The notes under the pieces were generated by a model. That model was not told the origin of the DNA. It saw nothing but the letters and a program-made list of their open reading frames with translations, and ran no database searches. From Methylosinus sporium (GTDB lineage Bacteria; Pseudomonadota; Alphaproteobacteria; Rhizobiales; Beijerinckiaceae): a stretch of 64,000 nucleotides of DNA. This document shows, one piece after another, positions 8,435-17,535 of this stretch. Within the stretch, counting starts at the first letter, position 1. Every line of letters starts with the position of its first letter. Location of the stretch: positions 186,001-250,000 of the forward strand of contig NZ_PUIV01000001.1 in assembly GCF_003113265.1 (NCBI RefSeq). The letters run 5' to 3'. The position numbers were made by a program, and so were the translations under genes.

Positions 8435-10392
8435 TCGTCGAGACCGGCCATTTCGCGCTCGTTCTGGCGCTGGCTCTCGCGCTGGCGCAGGCCATTCTTC
8501 CCTTCGTCGGCGCGCGGCTTCGCGATGTGTCGCTGATGCGCGTCGCGCGCCCTGTGGCGGTGGCGCAATTTCTCCTCGTCGCCACGGCCTATGGCGCGCT
8601 GACCTATGCGCATGTCGTCTCGGATTTCTCGCTCGTCAATGTGATCGAGAACTCCCATTCCTTGAAGCCGATGATCTATAAAATCTCCGGCGTGTGGGGA
8701 AATCACGAAGGCTCCATGCTGCTGTGGGTGCTGGTGCTCTCCTCCTGCGGCGCGGCCATCGCTCTGCTCTCGCGCGCCATGCCGGATGTGCTGCGCGCCG
8801 ATACGCTCGCCGTGCAGGGATTGATGGGCGCGGCCTTTCTCGCCTTCATCCTGCTGACCTCCAATCCCTTCGCGCGCGTCGCCGATCCGCCCTGGCAAGG
8901 GCGCGACCTCAACCCCATTCTGCAGGACCCCGGCCTCGCCATTCACCCGCCGCTGCTCTATCTCGGCTATGTCGGCTTCTCGATCGTCTTCTCCTTCGCC
9001 GCCGCGGCGCTGATCGGCGGACGCATAGACGCCGCCTGGGCGCGCTTCGTGCGGCCCTGGACGCTCGCCGCCTGGATCTTCCTGACGCTCGGCATCGCAA
9101 TGGGCTCCTACTGGGCCTATTACACTTTGGGCTGGGGCGGGTTCTGGTTCTGGGATCCGGTCGAGAACGCTTCGCTCATGCCCTGGCTCGCCGGCACGGC
9201 GCTGCTGCATTGCGCGGCCGTGATGGAGAAGCGCGAGGCGCTGAAGGTCTGGACGATCTTCCTCTCCATTCTCGCCTTCTCGCTATCGCTGCTCGGCACT
9301 TTCCTCGTGCGCTCGGGCGTGCTCACCTCCGTGCACGCTTTCGCTAGCGATCCTCAGCGCGGCGTGTTCATCCTCGCCATACTCGTCGCCTTCATCGGCG
9401 GCGCGCTGGCGCTGTTCGCCTTTCGCGCGAGCGCTCTGCCGACGGGCGGCCTCTTCGCGCCGATCTCGCGCGAGGGCGCGCTGGTCGTCAATAATCTGCT
9501 GCTGACGGTCGCTTGCGCGACCGTCGTCATCGGCACGCTCTATCCGCTGGCGCTGGAGGCGCTGACCGGCGACAAGATTTCGGTCGGCGCGCCTTTCTTC
9601 GATACGGTGCTGATCCCGATCGCTCTGCCGCTCGTGCTACTGATGCCGATCGGCCAGATGCTCGCCTGGAAGCGCGGCGATCTCCTCGCCGCCTTACAGC
9701 GGCTGCGCGCGGCCTTTGCGGCCGGCGTCGTCGCGCTGGCGGCTTTCGGCGCGCTCTATGGCGCGCCGGCTCTCTCCATCGTCAGCGCGGGCCTCGCCGT
9801 TTACCTGGTCATCGGCGCCTTCACCGACATTGCGCAGCGCGCCGCGCAAGGCAATGCGCTCGCACGTTTGCGCGGGCTGCCGCTCTCGGCCTGGGGAACG
9901 TCGATCGCCCATGCGGGAATGGGGCTGTCGCTGCTCGGCCTCGCCGCGACGGGCTGGGGCGTCGAGCAGATCGTCGCCATGAAGCCGGGCGTCGCCCAAG
10001 AGGTCGGCCCCTATCAAGTCACGATCGAGGACATCGCCTCCCGCGCCGGCCCCAATTATGCGGAAACTTACGCCGTCATGGCGCTGCGCAAGGGCGGCGA
10101 GACGATCGCGCGCATAGAGCCGGCGAAGCGCTTCTATCAGGCGCGGCGCATGGCGCGCACGGAGGCGGGCATCGTCACGCTCGGCCTCGGCCAGGTCTAT
10201 GCGGCGCTGGGCGAGCAGCATGAGGACGGCACGCTGGACGCGCGGCTCTACTACAAGCCGCTGGTGCTGCTGATCTGGCTCGGCGCGGTGGTGATGGCGC
10301 TCGGCGGCGGCCTGTCGCTGGCCGATCGCCGCCTGCGCATCGGCGTCGCCAGCCGCGCCCGCACGGCTGCGCAGCCACAGGCGGCGGAGTGA
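8431..10392 (+). CDS. ccmF: cytochrome c haem lyase subunit CcmF (CycK)
   Basis: CcmF (653 aa) is a large inner-membrane protein with many hydrophobic segments. It joins haem from CcmE to apocytochrome c at a CcmF/CcmH complex. The tryptophan-rich WWD-type motif is present as [20 protein letters not shown], and the conserved [21 protein letters not shown] region precedes it. The ATG at 8431 overlaps the ccmE stop. Its TGA overlaps the ccmH start by one base. Confidence 0.96.
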   Translation: MIVETGHFALVLALALALAQAILPFVGARLRDVSLMRVARPVAVAQFLLVATAYGALTYAHVVSDFSLVNVIENSHSLKPMIYKISGVWGNHEGSMLLWVLVLSSCGAAIALLSRAMPDVLRADTLAVQGLMGAAFLAFILLTSNPFARVADPPWQGRDLNPILQDPGLAIHPPLLYLGYVGFSIVFSFAAAALIGGRIDAAWARFVRPWTLAAWIFLTLGIAMGSYWAYYTLGWGGFWFWDPVENASLMPWLAGTALLHCAAVMEKREALKVWTIFLSILAFSLSLLGTFLVRSGVLTSVHAFASDPQRGVFILAILVAFIGGALALFAFRASALPTGGLFAPISREGALVVNNLLLTVACATVVIGTLYPLALEALTGDKISVGAPFFDTVLIPIALPLVLLMPIGQMLAWKRGDLLAALQRLRAAFAAGVVALAAFGALYGAPALSIVSAGLAVYLVIGAFTDIAQRAAQGNALARLRGLPLSAWGTSIAHAGMGLSLLGLAATGWGVEQIVAMKPGVAQEVGPYQVTIEDIASRAGPNYAETYAVMALRKGGETIARIEPAKRFYQARRMARTEAGIVTLGLGQVYAALGEQHEDGTLDARLYYKPLVLLIWLGAVVMALGGGLSLADRRLRIGVASRARTAAQPQAAE

Positions 10393-11048
10393 TGCGGATG
10401 TCGCGGAATCTCGGCGAGCGCGCCTTCTCCCGCCTGCGCGAGAAGGCGCGCGAATGCGCGGCGGACGGGGGTCCCACGAGCCCTCACCCGACCCTGCTTC
10501 GCAGGGCCACCCTCTCCCGCAAGCGGGAGAGGGGAGTCGCGCACATCGTTTCCGCGTTTCTGTTGAGCACGGCGCTTCTGTCTCCCGCTCTCGCGGTGGA
10601 GCCTTCCGAAAAGCTCGCCGATCCCAAGCTCGAAGCCCGCGCCCGCGCCATCGCCAGCGAATTGCGCTGCCTCGTCTGCCAGAATCAATCGATCGACGAT
10701 TCCGACGCGCCGCTCGCCAAGGACCTGCGCGTCATCGTGCGAGAGCGGCTGAAGGACGGCGCGAGCGACGCCGAGGTGCGCGACTATGTTGTGGCGCGCT
10801 ACGGCGATTTCGTGCTGCTCCGCCCGCCCGTGAAGCGAGAGACTCTGCTGCTCTGGGCCGCTCCGGCGCTGGCGCTGATCGGCGGCGTCTGGGCAATCTT
10901 CACCGCCATGCGCCGCAATCGCCGCTCCGGCGCCGCCGCCCTCACCGCGGAAGAGCGCGCGCAATTGCGGGCGCTGGGCGTCGAGCCCCCTCCCTCTCGA
11001 AGAGACGCGGGAGAGGGAAACGGCAAAGGCGACGCGCAACCTTCATGA
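10392..11048 (+). CDS. ccmH: cytochrome c maturation protein CcmH (CycL) with repeat-encoded N-terminus
   Basis: CcmH keeps apocytochrome haem-binding cysteines reduced. The active-site motif LRCLVCQNQSIDDSDAPLAKD is present (Cys 93 and Cys 96 counted from this ATG), followed by a C-terminal membrane helix (LLLWAAPALALIGGVWAIFT). The odd part is the start. About 45 residues precede the signal-peptide core (VAHIVSAFLLSTALLSPALA), and nearly all of them are encoded by a palindromic repeat (10419-10534). No usable start codon with a ribosome site lies between the repeat and the signal core; only a TTG at 10563 does, and it would leave a very short signal. The repeat therefore seems to supply the basic n-region RKRER. 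Confidence 0.9.
   Translation: MRMSRNLGERAFSRLREKARECAADGGPTSPHPTLLRRATLSRKRERGVAHIVSAFLLSTALLSPALAVEPSEKLADPKLEARARAIASELRCLVCQNQSIDDSDAPLAKDLRVIVRERLKDGASDAEVRDYVVARYGDFVLLRPPVKRETLLLWAAPALALIGGVWAIFTAMRRNRRSGAAALTAEERAQLRALGVEPPPSRRDAGEGNGKGDAQPS
10419..10534. repeat. palindromic repeat inside the ccmH reading frame
   Basis: Three hairpins follow one another: an 11-bp stem CGCGCCTTCTC/GAGAAGGCGCG (10419-10450), CCCTGC/GCAGGG (10492-10506), and a 10-bp stem CCTCTCCCGC/GCGGGAGAGG (10511-10532). The segment CCCTCACCCGACCCT (10481-10495) matches 14 of 15 bases at 34313-34327, so this is the same family as the intergenic elements. Confidence 0.8.
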
Positions 11049-11111
11049 AACGCCGAGTCCGCCCACTCTTCCGCATAGCGGGCTATCGAATGCACGCTCT
11101 CGCCCCCGTGA

Positions 11112-11142
11112 CGTCATGGCCGGGCTTTTCCTGGCCATGACG
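11112..11142. repeat. palindrome after the ccm operon
   Basis: A perfect 10-bp stem CGTCATGGCC/GGCCATGACG with an 11-nt loop lies 64 bp after the ccmH stop. It may act as a transcription terminator, but it lacks a T-run. The sequence type is like dispersed palindromes seen in other Hyphomicrobiales. Confidence 0.5.
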
Positions 11143-11242
11143 GCCGCAGTGTCTCGCTATGTGTGAATCCGATAGCGCATAGCGGCGGACGGCTGGACAA
11201 GGGGGCATGTCGCAGCCTCTCGAATCGCGCTAGACTCGCCGC

Positions 11243-12394
11243 ATGGACAGACCGAGCTATTACGAATTCTTCGCCGGCGGCGGCATGGCGCGCGCCGGAC
11301 TCGGCTCCGGCTGGCGATGCCTCTTCGCCAATGATTTCGACCTCAAGAAATGCGAGACCTATCGCGCCAATTGGGGCGGCGAAGAGCTCTTCCCCGGCGA
11401 TGTGCGCAAGGTGACCACCACCGATCTGCCGGGCCGCGCCGATCTCGTCTGGGCCTCCTTCCCCTGTCAGGACCTCTCGCTCGCCGGCGCCGGCGCGGGG
11501 CTGAAGGGCGAGCGCTCCGGGACCTTCTGGCCGTTTTTCGAGATCGTCAAAGCGCTGCGCAAGGAAGGTCGCCATCCGCCGCTGCTGGTGCTGGAGAATG
11601 TCTGCGGCGCGCTGACCTCGCATGGCGGCAAGGATTTTACGGCGCTCTGCGGCGCGCTCGCCGGCGAAGGCTATCGCTTCGGCGCGCTGGTCATAGACGC
11701 GGCGCTGTTCGTGCCGCAATCGCGGCCGCGCTTGTTCATCGTCGCGCTGCATGGCGATTTCGTAGCCCCCGCCGAGCTGACGACGGCGGAGCCCTCGCCG
11801 CTCTGGCATACGCGCGCGCTGCTCACGGCGCAGGAGCGTCTGCCGCACGCGCTACGCGAGAAGTGGATTTGGTGGCGCCTCGCCGCGCCCGCCGCGCGCA
11901 ACACGCGCCTCGCCGATATTATCGACGACAGGCCGGAAGGCGTCGCCTGGCATGATCGAGAAGAAACGCAAGCGCTGCTCGCCAAGATGAGCGATCTCAA
12001 TCGCGCCAAGGTGGAGGCGGCGAAGCGCGCCGGGCGGCGCATGGTGGGAACGCTCTATCGCCGCACGCGCTATGGCGCCGATGGCGAGAAGATGCAGCGC
12101 GCCGAGGCGCGTTTCGACGATCTCGCCGGCTGCCTGCGCACGCCCGCTGGCGGCTCCAGCCGACAAATCGTGCTGATCGTCGAGAAGGGCCGCGTGCGCT
12201 CGCGATTGATCTCGGCGCGCGAGACGGCGCGGCTGATGGGCCTGCCCGAGGATTACCAGCTGCCGCGCAATTACAACGAGGCCTATCACCTCACCGGCGA
12301 CGGCGTCGTCGCGCCGGTGGCGCGCCATATAGCGGCGCATATTCTCGAGCCGCTGCTCATCGCGCTGCGCGGCTTCTCGAGAGCCGCCGCCTGA
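11243..12394 (+). CDS. dcm: DNA (cytosine-5-)-methyltransferase
   Basis: The protein (383 aa) carries the ordered m5C methylase motifs: motif I EFFAGGGMARAGLGSG at the N-terminus, motif IV FPCQDLSLAG with the catalytic Cys, motif VI VLENVCG, motif VIII QSRPRLFIV, and a C-terminal motif X-like LTGDGVVAPVARHIAAHI. The region between motifs VIII and IX would hold the target-recognition domain; the recognised sequence is unknown. Motif X reads GDGV rather than the usual GNAV/GNSV. No restriction endonuclease gene is adjacent, but a vsr gene follows 6 nt downstream. That pairing is typical of solitary Dcm-like enzymes. Confidence 0.93.
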   Translation: MDRPSYYEFFAGGGMARAGLGSGWRCLFANDFDLKKCETYRANWGGEELFPGDVRKVTTTDLPGRADLVWASFPCQDLSLAGAGAGLKGERSGTFWPFFEIVKALRKEGRHPPLLVLENVCGALTSHGGKDFTALCGALAGEGYRFGALVIDAALFVPQSRPRLFIVALHGDFVAPAELTTAEPSPLWHTRALLTAQERLPHALREKWIWWRLAAPAARNTRLADIIDDRPEGVAWHDREETQALLAKMSDLNRAKVEAAKRAGRRMVGTLYRRTRYGADGEKMQRAEARFDDLAGCLRTPAGGSSRQIVLIVEKGRVRSRLISARETARLMGLPEDYQLPRNYNEAYHLTGDGVVAPVARHIAAHILEPLLIALRGFSRAAA

Positions 12395-12399
12395 CGGCG

Positions 12400-12801
12400 A
12401 TGGCCGAAGACCCCGCCAAACGCTCCGCCATCATGCGCGCGGTGAAATCGCGCGACACTTCTCCCGAAAAAGCCGTGCGCGAGATGCTGCGCGGCTTCGC
12501 GCCGCATTACCGGCTGCATCGCGAGGATGTGCCGGGCAATCCCGACATCGCCTATGTGGGGAGAAAGCGCGCCATATTCGTGCATGGCTGCTTCTGGCAT
12601 GGACATGATTGCGCGCGGGGCGCGCGAATGCCGAAAACCAACGCCGATTATTGGCGCGCCAAGATCGCGCGCAATCGCGCGCGCGACATTGCGCATCAGG
12701 AAAAGCTCGCGAGCCTCGGCTGGCGCGCGCTCATCGTGTGGGAATGCGAATTGAAAGATCGCGCTTCGCTGGAGGCGAAGCTGCGGGGATTTTTGAGTTA
12801 G
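12400..12801 (+). CDS. vsr: very short patch repair endonuclease Vsr
   Basis: Vsr nicks DNA at T:G mismatches made by deamination of 5-methylcytosine and starts their repair. This 133-residue protein shows the family signatures MRAVKSRDTSPEKAVR, the catalytic Asp in PGNPDIAYVGRKRAIFVHG, and the zinc/active-site FVHGCFWHGHDC. It sits directly after the methyltransferase, as in the dcm-vsr arrangement of enteric bacteria, so its target mismatch is most likely the one created in that methylase's recognition site. Confidence 0.95.
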   Translation: MAEDPAKRSAIMRAVKSRDTSPEKAVREMLRGFAPHYRLHREDVPGNPDIAYVGRKRAIFVHGCFWHGHDCARGARMPKTNADYWRAKIARNRARDIAHQEKLASLGWRALIVWECELKDRASLEAKLRGFLS

Positions 12802-12803
12802 TA

Positions 12804-12849
12804 GTGAGTAGGCAATCGTGAGCAGGCCACTCACGAGTTCGCTACTCAC
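12804..12849. terminator. nested palindrome between convergent vsr and efp
   Basis: An outer 8-bp stem GTGAGTAG/CTACTCAC (12804-12811 and 12842-12849) encloses an inner 7-bp stem TCGTGAG/CTCACGA (12816-12822 and 12830-12836). It lies in the 62-bp gap between two convergent genes. A bidirectional terminator is the probable role. Confidence 0.5.
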
Positions 12850-12863
12850 CACTCACTCCCTCA

Positions 12864-13433
12864 TCAATCCTTCGCGCGCTCGACGTAAGAGCCGTCTTCC
12901 GTCTGGATGACGATGCGCGTGCCGGCCTGAATATGCGGCGGCACCATCACGCGGGCGCCGTTGGAGGCGATGGCGGGCTTGTAGGAAGAGGACGCCGTCT
13001 GGCCCTTCATCGCCGGCTCGGTCTCGGTGATCTCGAGCGTCACGCGGGCCGGGAGCTGGATCGCCACGGCCGTTCCGTTGAACAGCGAGAGGATGCAGAC
13101 CATGCCTTCCTGCAGCCATTGCGCCTGATCGCCGATGACGTCCTTGGGCACGATGACCTGATCATAGGTCGCCGTGTTCATGAAGGTGTAGCCGTCGTCA
13201 TCGCCGAAGAGATAGCTGAAATCCTGATCCTCGACGAAGGCGCGCTCGACCTGCTCGGTGGTCTTGTAGCGGTCGGCGACCTTCACCCCGTCGGCGAGGC
13301 GGCGCATGTCGATCTGCGTCGTGGGCGTGCCCTTGCCGGGGAAGAAGCTCTCGGCCTTCAGAACGACATAGAGATGGCCGTCGTCTTTCTCGATGATATT
13401 GCCCTTTCGGATCGAACTGGCGATGACTTTCAC
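12864..13433 (-). CDS. efp: translation elongation factor P
   Basis: EF-P (189 aa) relieves ribosome stalling at consecutive prolines. The three beta-barrel domains are covered in normal length. The modification loop reads [11 protein letters not shown], with Lys34 the expected site of beta-lysylation. The start is a GTG at 13433 ([19 protein letters not shown]) with GAGG 9 nt upstream; the frame runs far upstream only through unrelated sequence. The divergent neighbour is EpmA, the enzyme that lysylates this residue, so the substrate and modifier are side by side. Confidence 0.96.
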   Translation of the reverse strand: MKVIASSIRKGNIIEKDDGHLYVVLKAESFFPGKGTPTTQIDMRRLADGVKVADRYKTTEQVERAFVEDQDFSYLFGDDDGYTFMNTATYDQVIVPKDVIGDQAQWLQEGMVCILSLFNGTAVAIQLPARVTLEITETEPAMKGQTASSSYKPAIASNGARVMVPPHIQAGTRIVIQTEDGSYVERAKD

Positions 13434-13481
13434 GTGTTTTATCCTCGATTGCTGGCCGCGTTCGGCCGGTCTATGAACGCC

Positions 13482-13523
13482 TTGGACTCTTTTCCGATCC
13501 GAAGGGATCGGAAAAGAGTCCAA
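13482..13523. repeat. perfect 19-bp hairpin between efp and epmA
   Basis: The arms at 13482-13500 and 13505-13523 are exact reverse complements, with a GAAG tetraloop. The core is CTCTTTTCCGATCC. It lies in the divergent efp/epmA gap next to a second repeat. It could form a cruciform or an RNA hairpin in the efp or epmA leader, depending on the start sites. Confidence 0.75.
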
Positions 13524-13530
13524 TTTGCAG

Positions 13531-13579
13531 GGAGCGAATTCTGATCGCTCGAACGGTCCCGTTCGAGCGGAAAGCGCTC
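13531..13579 (+). repeat. dispersed repeat, copy A
   Basis: This 49-bp unit starts GGAGCGAATTCTGATCG and contains a perfect 10-bp stem CGCTCGAACG/CGTTCGAGCG (13546-13555 and 13560-13569). It aligns to the reverse complement of 51328-51376 with six mismatches, two of which keep a base pair by compensation. Confidence 0.75.
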
Positions 13580-13631
13580 TGATGGCTCGTCCGCGCATCT
13601 CGCGCGGGTCCCGGCCGCCGCCCTCGAACCT

Positions 13632-14684
13632 ATGATGGCCCGACGAATGACGCGAGTGTCGCCCTGGTGGGCCCGGGATGTTTACGCCGATCGCAAGCCA
13701 TTTCTCAAGGCTCGCGCGAAGATCGCCGCCGCCCTGCGGCAGTTTTTCTCCGCCCAAGGCTTCGCCGAGGTGGAGACGGCGGCCCTTCAGCTCTCGCCCG
13801 GCAATGAGACGCATATCAGCGCTTTCGGCGTCGATCTCGTCTCCGATGCGGGCGCGGCGAGCCGGCTCTATCTCCATACGTCGCCGGAGTTTTCCTGCAA
13901 GAAGCTGTTGGCGGCGGGGGAGGAGCGCATCTTCACCTTCGCCCGCGTGTTCCGCAACCGCGAGCGCAGCGCCCTCCACCATCCCGAATTCACCATGCTG
14001 GAATGGTATCGGGCGCATGAGCCGCCGGAGCGGCTGATGGAGGATTGCGCCGGCCTGCTCGCCGCCGCGGCCGAGGCGCTGGGCGTCGAGCGATTCGCCT
14101 ATAGAGGCGCGAGCGTCGATCCTTATGAGGAGCCGGAGGCGATCTCCTGCCGCGAGGCCTTCGACCGCTACGCCGGCATGGACCTCGCCGCTCTGCTCGG
14201 CGACCGCGACGGCCTCGCCCGCGTCGCCGCGCTGGACGGGATCCGCGTCGCCGAGGATGATGATTGGTCCGATCTCTTCAGCAAGATTCTCTCCGAGAAA
14301 GTGGAGCCGCAGCTCGGCCGGGCGCGCGCGACGCTGCTCTGCGATTATCCGGCGAGCGAGGCGGCGCTGGCCCGGCCCAAGGCGGACGACCCGCGCTTCG
14401 CCGAGCGTTTCGAGCTCTTCGCCTGCGGGGTGGAGCTCGCCAATGGCTTCGGCGAGCTGACCGACCCCGCCGAGCAGCGCCGCCGCTTCGAGGAGCAGAT
14501 GGAAAAGCGCGCCCGCATCTATGGCGACCGCTATCCGGTGGATGAGGATTTTCTCGCCGCGCTCGCCCATATGCCGCCGGCGAGCGGGATCGCGCTCGGC
14601 TTCGATCGGCTGGTCATGCTGGCCAGCGGGGCGGAGCGCATCGAGCAGGTTTTGTGGACGCCGGTGGCGGAAAAGGGAACGTAG
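13632..14684 (+). CDS. epmA: EF-P--(R)-beta-lysine ligase EpmA
   Basis: EpmA is a paralogue of the catalytic domain of class II lysyl-tRNA synthetase that attaches beta-lysine to EF-P Lys34. The 350 residues lack the anticodon-binding domain. Class II motifs are seen: motif 2 [22 protein letters not shown] and motif 3 [19 protein letters not shown]. Other family marks are [19 protein letters not shown] at the start and [20 protein letters not shown]. It is divergent from efp. The partner EpmB (lysine 2,3-aminomutase) is not in this window. ATGs at 13632, 13635 and 13647 are all possible starts. Confidence 0.93.
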   Translation: MMARRMTRVSPWWARDVYADRKPFLKARAKIAAALRQFFSAQGFAEVETAALQLSPGNETHISAFGVDLVSDAGAASRLYLHTSPEFSCKKLLAAGEERIFTFARVFRNRERSALHHPEFTMLEWYRAHEPPERLMEDCAGLLAAAAEALGVERFAYRGASVDPYEEPEAISCREAFDRYAGMDLAALLGDRDGLARVAALDGIRVAEDDDWSDLFSKILSEKVEPQLGRARATLLCDYPASEAALARPKADDPRFAERFELFACGVELANGFGELTDPAEQRRRFEEQMEKRARIYGDRYPVDEDFLAALAHMPPASGIALGFDRLVMLASGAERIEQVLWTPVAEKGT

Positions 14685-14764
14685 CGGCGCCGCGTAGCCG
14701 CCTCCATGGACAGACGGCCCCGCCCATTCTATTCATGAGCCTGCGCATCGGGGTCGAAACCGCC

Positions 14765-15082
14765 ATGCTGAGATTGCTCATTCGTTTTCTCGGTCTTCTC
14801 CTCCTCGCCGGCGGATTCGCGGCGCTCATCGTCGACGGCACGCGCTCGCTCGCCGGGGATGGGCTCCATGTCACGCCGCTGAGCGAAGGCGCGGCCGATC
14901 TCTTTCCGGCTCAGATGAAGGCTTTCCGCATCGCCTTGGAAGAAAAGGCCCCGCAAATCTGGGCCTCTATCGTCTTCGCGCTTCTGCTCGCGCCTTTGAG
15001 CCTCACGCTCACCGGCCTCGGTGGCCTGCTCATTGCTTTGAGCCGCAAGCGCCGCCGGGCGATCGACTATCCTTTACGCTGA
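14765..15082 (+). CDS. small two-helix membrane protein, unknown function
   Basis: This 105-residue protein has an N-terminal membrane helix (LLIRFLGLLLLAGGFAALIV), a soluble stretch (VDGTRSLAGDGLHVTPLSEG), a second helix (IWASIVFALLLAPLSLTLTG) and a basic tail (RKRRRAIDY). Similar short proteins with a VDGTRSLA segment are found across Hyphomicrobiales without known function. I chose the ATG at 14765 because it opens the first helix; an ATG at 14735 would add ten residues. It follows epmA by 80 bp on the same strand and may be in its transcript. Confidence 0.7.
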   Translation: MLRLLIRFLGLLLLAGGFAALIVDGTRSLAGDGLHVTPLSEGAADLFPAQMKAFRIALEEKAPQIWASIVFALLLAPLSLTLTGLGGLLIALSRKRRRAIDYPLR

Positions 15083-15133
15083 CCGCCCTTACGCCGCCGG
15101 CGCCGCAGGGCCATATCGAGGTCTCGGCGCTCA

Positions 15134-15748
15134 ATGAGCGAAAGGTCGACAGAGATGACCGATCACTTCGTCAATCATCACCCGATCCGCGGTCCCTTCC
15201 CGCCGGGGCTGGAACAGGCCGTCTTCGGCCTCGGCTGCTTCTGGGGCGCGGAGCGGCGCTTTTGGAAGCTCGGTGAGAGCGTCTATACGACCGCCGTCGG
15301 CTATGCCGGCGGGACCACCGAAAACCCCACCTATAAGGAGGTCTGCACCGGCCGCACCTTCCATGCGGAAGTGGTGCTCGTCGTCTTCGATCCGGCGAAA
15401 ATCTCCTATGAGGAGCTGCTGCGCGTCTTTTGGGAGAGCCATGACCCGACGCAGGGCAATCGGCAGGGCAATGACGTCGGCACACAATATCGCTCGGCGA
15501 TCTTCTGCTATTCGGACGAGCAGCTGCGGATCGCCGAGGCGTCCAAGCGCGCCTATGGCGAGGCGCTGGCGGGCCGAGGCTTCGGGCCGATCACGACGCA
15601 GATCGCGCCGGCCCCGCACTTCTATTACGCCGAGGAGTATCACCAGCAATATCTCGCCAAGAACCCCGACGGCTATTGCGGCCTCGGCGGGACGGGCGTC
15701 GCCTGCCCCGTGGGGCTCGGCGTCGAGCCGGGCGCGAATCCAGGCTGA
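15134..15748 (+). CDS. msrA: peptide-methionine (S)-S-oxide reductase MsrA
   Basis: MsrA reduces methionine-S-sulfoxide in oxidised proteins. The catalytic motif [13 protein letters not shown] carries Cys35, and downstream [23 protein letters not shown] and [20 protein letters not shown] are diagnostic. C-terminal cysteines (DGYCGLGG and VACPVGL) are candidate resolving residues. The length (204 aa) fits the family. An in-frame ATG at 15155 is an alternative start, with AAGG 9 nt upstream. Confidence 0.95.
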   Translation: MSERSTEMTDHFVNHHPIRGPFPPGLEQAVFGLGCFWGAERRFWKLGESVYTTAVGYAGGTTENPTYKEVCTGRTFHAEVVLVVFDPAKISYEELLRVFWESHDPTQGNRQGNDVGTQYRSAIFCYSDEQLRIAEASKRAYGEALAGRGFGPITTQIAPAPHFYYAEEYHQQYLAKNPDGYCGLGGTGVACPVGLGVEPGANPG

Positions 15749-15778
15749 ATTCAATTCACCTATCGCGCCTTCAACGAG

Positions 15779-16693
15779 CTACTTCGCCTTCAGAACCTGG
15801 CGGCATTCGGCGGGCAGCTTGGACATGGTCATGGGCGGCCAGGTCTTGGTCGATTTCTTCGGGTGCAGCGCCTCGTCGGTGAACCACCAGGCGAGGGATG
15901 AATCGCAGCCGTCGCCCGCCGGCACGGGGTCCTGATCCTTGCAGCTCTCCGCATCCTTCGGGCAATAGAGCCTGATGTGGAAGTGGTAATTGTGCCCGAA
16001 CATGGGGCGCACCTTGGCGAGCCAGGAGCGGTCGCCGGTCGCCTGCCGGCACAGCGCTCTTTTGATGGCGGCGTTGACGAAGATGCGCTGCACCTCCGGC
16101 GCGCGCGCCGCCGTGCGCAGAACGGCGAGATGGCCCTCGGTCCAGACCTCGGGATCGATATCGAGCCGATCCTCGCGCACCATATCGGTGGCGGACATCT
16201 CCTCCCGCTCGGCGCGGGACAATTCCCGCTGCGGCATCGGCGTGAGCCAAATGTCGGCGTCGAGGCCGATCTGATGCGAGGCGTGGCCGGTGAGCATGGG
16301 CCCGCCGCGCGGCTGCGAAATATCGCCGATGAGCAGGCCCGGCCAGCCGGAGGCCTGCGACGCCGTCGGGGCGAGACGCTGCAGAAAGCCGATGAGCGCC
16401 GGATGGCCCCAGAAGCGATTGCGCGACAAGCGCATGATCTGCCAATTCGGACCGTTCACCGGCAGCGCCTCGGCGCCGGCGAGACAGCCATGCGAATAAA
16501 AGCCGACCGGATCGGGATCGAGCGGGGCCGGGCCGGTCGCGCGGCCGAAGAGCTCCTTGGCGGGCGTCGATGGATCATCGGGATGGGCGAGCGGCGGCAA
16601 GGGCTTGGGATCCAGCGTGCCCTTGTCCTGCGCGAAGGCCGGGGCGATCGCGGCGAGCCAGAGAACGAATGCGGCCGATCTCGGTTGGATCAT
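15779..16693 (-). CDS. mepA: penicillin-insensitive murein endopeptidase MepA
   Basis: MepA is a periplasmic zinc metallopeptidase that cleaves D-alanyl-meso-diaminopimelyl cross-links. The 304-residue protein starts with a signal peptide (PRSAAFVLWLAAIAPAFAQ). The LAS-family metal ligands are visible in LTGHASHQIGLDADIWL and MFGHNYHFHIRLYCP. FGRATGPAPLDPDPVGFYSHGCLAGAEALP is the conserved N-terminal region. It ends 31 bp from msrA in a convergent arrangement. Confidence 0.94.
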   Translation of the reverse strand: MIQPRSAAFVLWLAAIAPAFAQDKGTLDPKPLPPLAHPDDPSTPAKELFGRATGPAPLDPDPVGFYSHGCLAGAEALPVNGPNWQIMRLSRNRFWGHPALIGFLQRLAPTASQASGWPGLLIGDISQPRGGPMLTGHASHQIGLDADIWLTPMPQRELSRAEREEMSATDMVREDRLDIDPEVWTEGHLAVLRTAARAPEVQRIFVNAAIKRALCRQATGDRSWLAKVRPMFGHNYHFHIRLYCPKDAESCKDQDPVPAGDGCDSSLAWWFTDEALHPKKSTKTWPPMTMSKLPAECRQVLKAK

Positions 16694-16935
16694 TTTTGCG
16701 GCCCTTCGCAGCGATGAGGGGGGAAGGTAAAGCGAGAATCGGTCGGAATCTGGTCGCTTTTCGGTCTTTTCGCCAGTCCGCGCAGCATCGGAAAGAGAAG
16801 GCGAATCGAATCGCCTCGTTTTTTGGCTTTCGCGTCAACCTTACCCTCGGATATAGATTGCCCCTACGTAAGAGGCGCCATTTTATGCCGCCCTAACTGT
16901 GCGGCATGTGTCTCGTGTTCGTGGGGAGTGTTGTG

Positions 16936-17520
16936 ATGCGTTGTTTCAAAGCCCTCGGGCTCGTTCTCGTCGCGCTGTTCGCATCGATCGGCGCGGCTCA
17001 GGCGACCGTGCAAATCCATATCGATCTCTCGACCCAGAGAATGCAGGTCGAGTCCTCCAAAGGCTCCCATAGCTGGCCTGTCTCGACGGCGCGCGCGGGC
17101 TATGTGACGCCGCGCGGCGTCTATTCGCCGACCAGCCTGCAAAAAATGCATTATTCGCGCAAATATCACAATTCGCCCATGCCGCATTCGATCTTCTTCA
17201 ACGGCGGCTATGCGATCCACGGCACCAATGCGACCGGCGCGCTCGGCCGCCCCGCCTCGCATGGCTGCGTGCGCATCTCGCCGGCCAACGCCGCGACGCT
17301 CTATAAGCTCGTGCAAGAGGAAGGCGCGCAGATTTCCATCACCGGCTCGTCGCCCACGCGCTATGCGGCGCATAAGACGCATCGCGCCCAGGTGGCGAAG
17401 CTGCATCGGCCGCACCGCTCCCATGCGCTCGCCTATGGGCCGAGCCAGCGCTATCGCTCCATCACCTCGAGCGTGAAGAGCTGGCAATCCGCGCCGATGA
17501 CGAGCCCCTTCGGCTATTGA
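16936..17520 (+). CDS. exported L,D-transpeptidase (YkuD fold)
   Basis: The protein (194 aa) has a signal peptide (MRCFKALGLVLVALFASIGA, cleaved near AQA) and a YkuD catalytic domain with the motif HGTNATGALGRPASHGCVRIS, whose nucleophile is Cys111. Such enzymes make 3-3 peptidoglycan cross-links or attach proteins to peptidoglycan. The C-terminal ~60 residues are His/Arg/Ser-rich and outside the domain. GGGGAG lies 7 nt before the ATG at 16936; the frame is also open to 16906. With mepA it forms a cell-wall remodelling neighbourhood. Confidence 0.92.
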   Translation: MRCFKALGLVLVALFASIGAAQATVQIHIDLSTQRMQVESSKGSHSWPVSTARAGYVTPRGVYSPTSLQKMHYSRKYHNSPMPHSIFFNGGYAIHGTNATGALGRPASHGCVRISPANAATLYKLVQEEGAQISITGSSPTRYAAHKTHRAQVAKLHRPHRSHALAYGPSQRYRSITSSVKSWQSAPMTSPFGY

Positions 17521-17535
17521 CGTCGCGCAGCCGAT

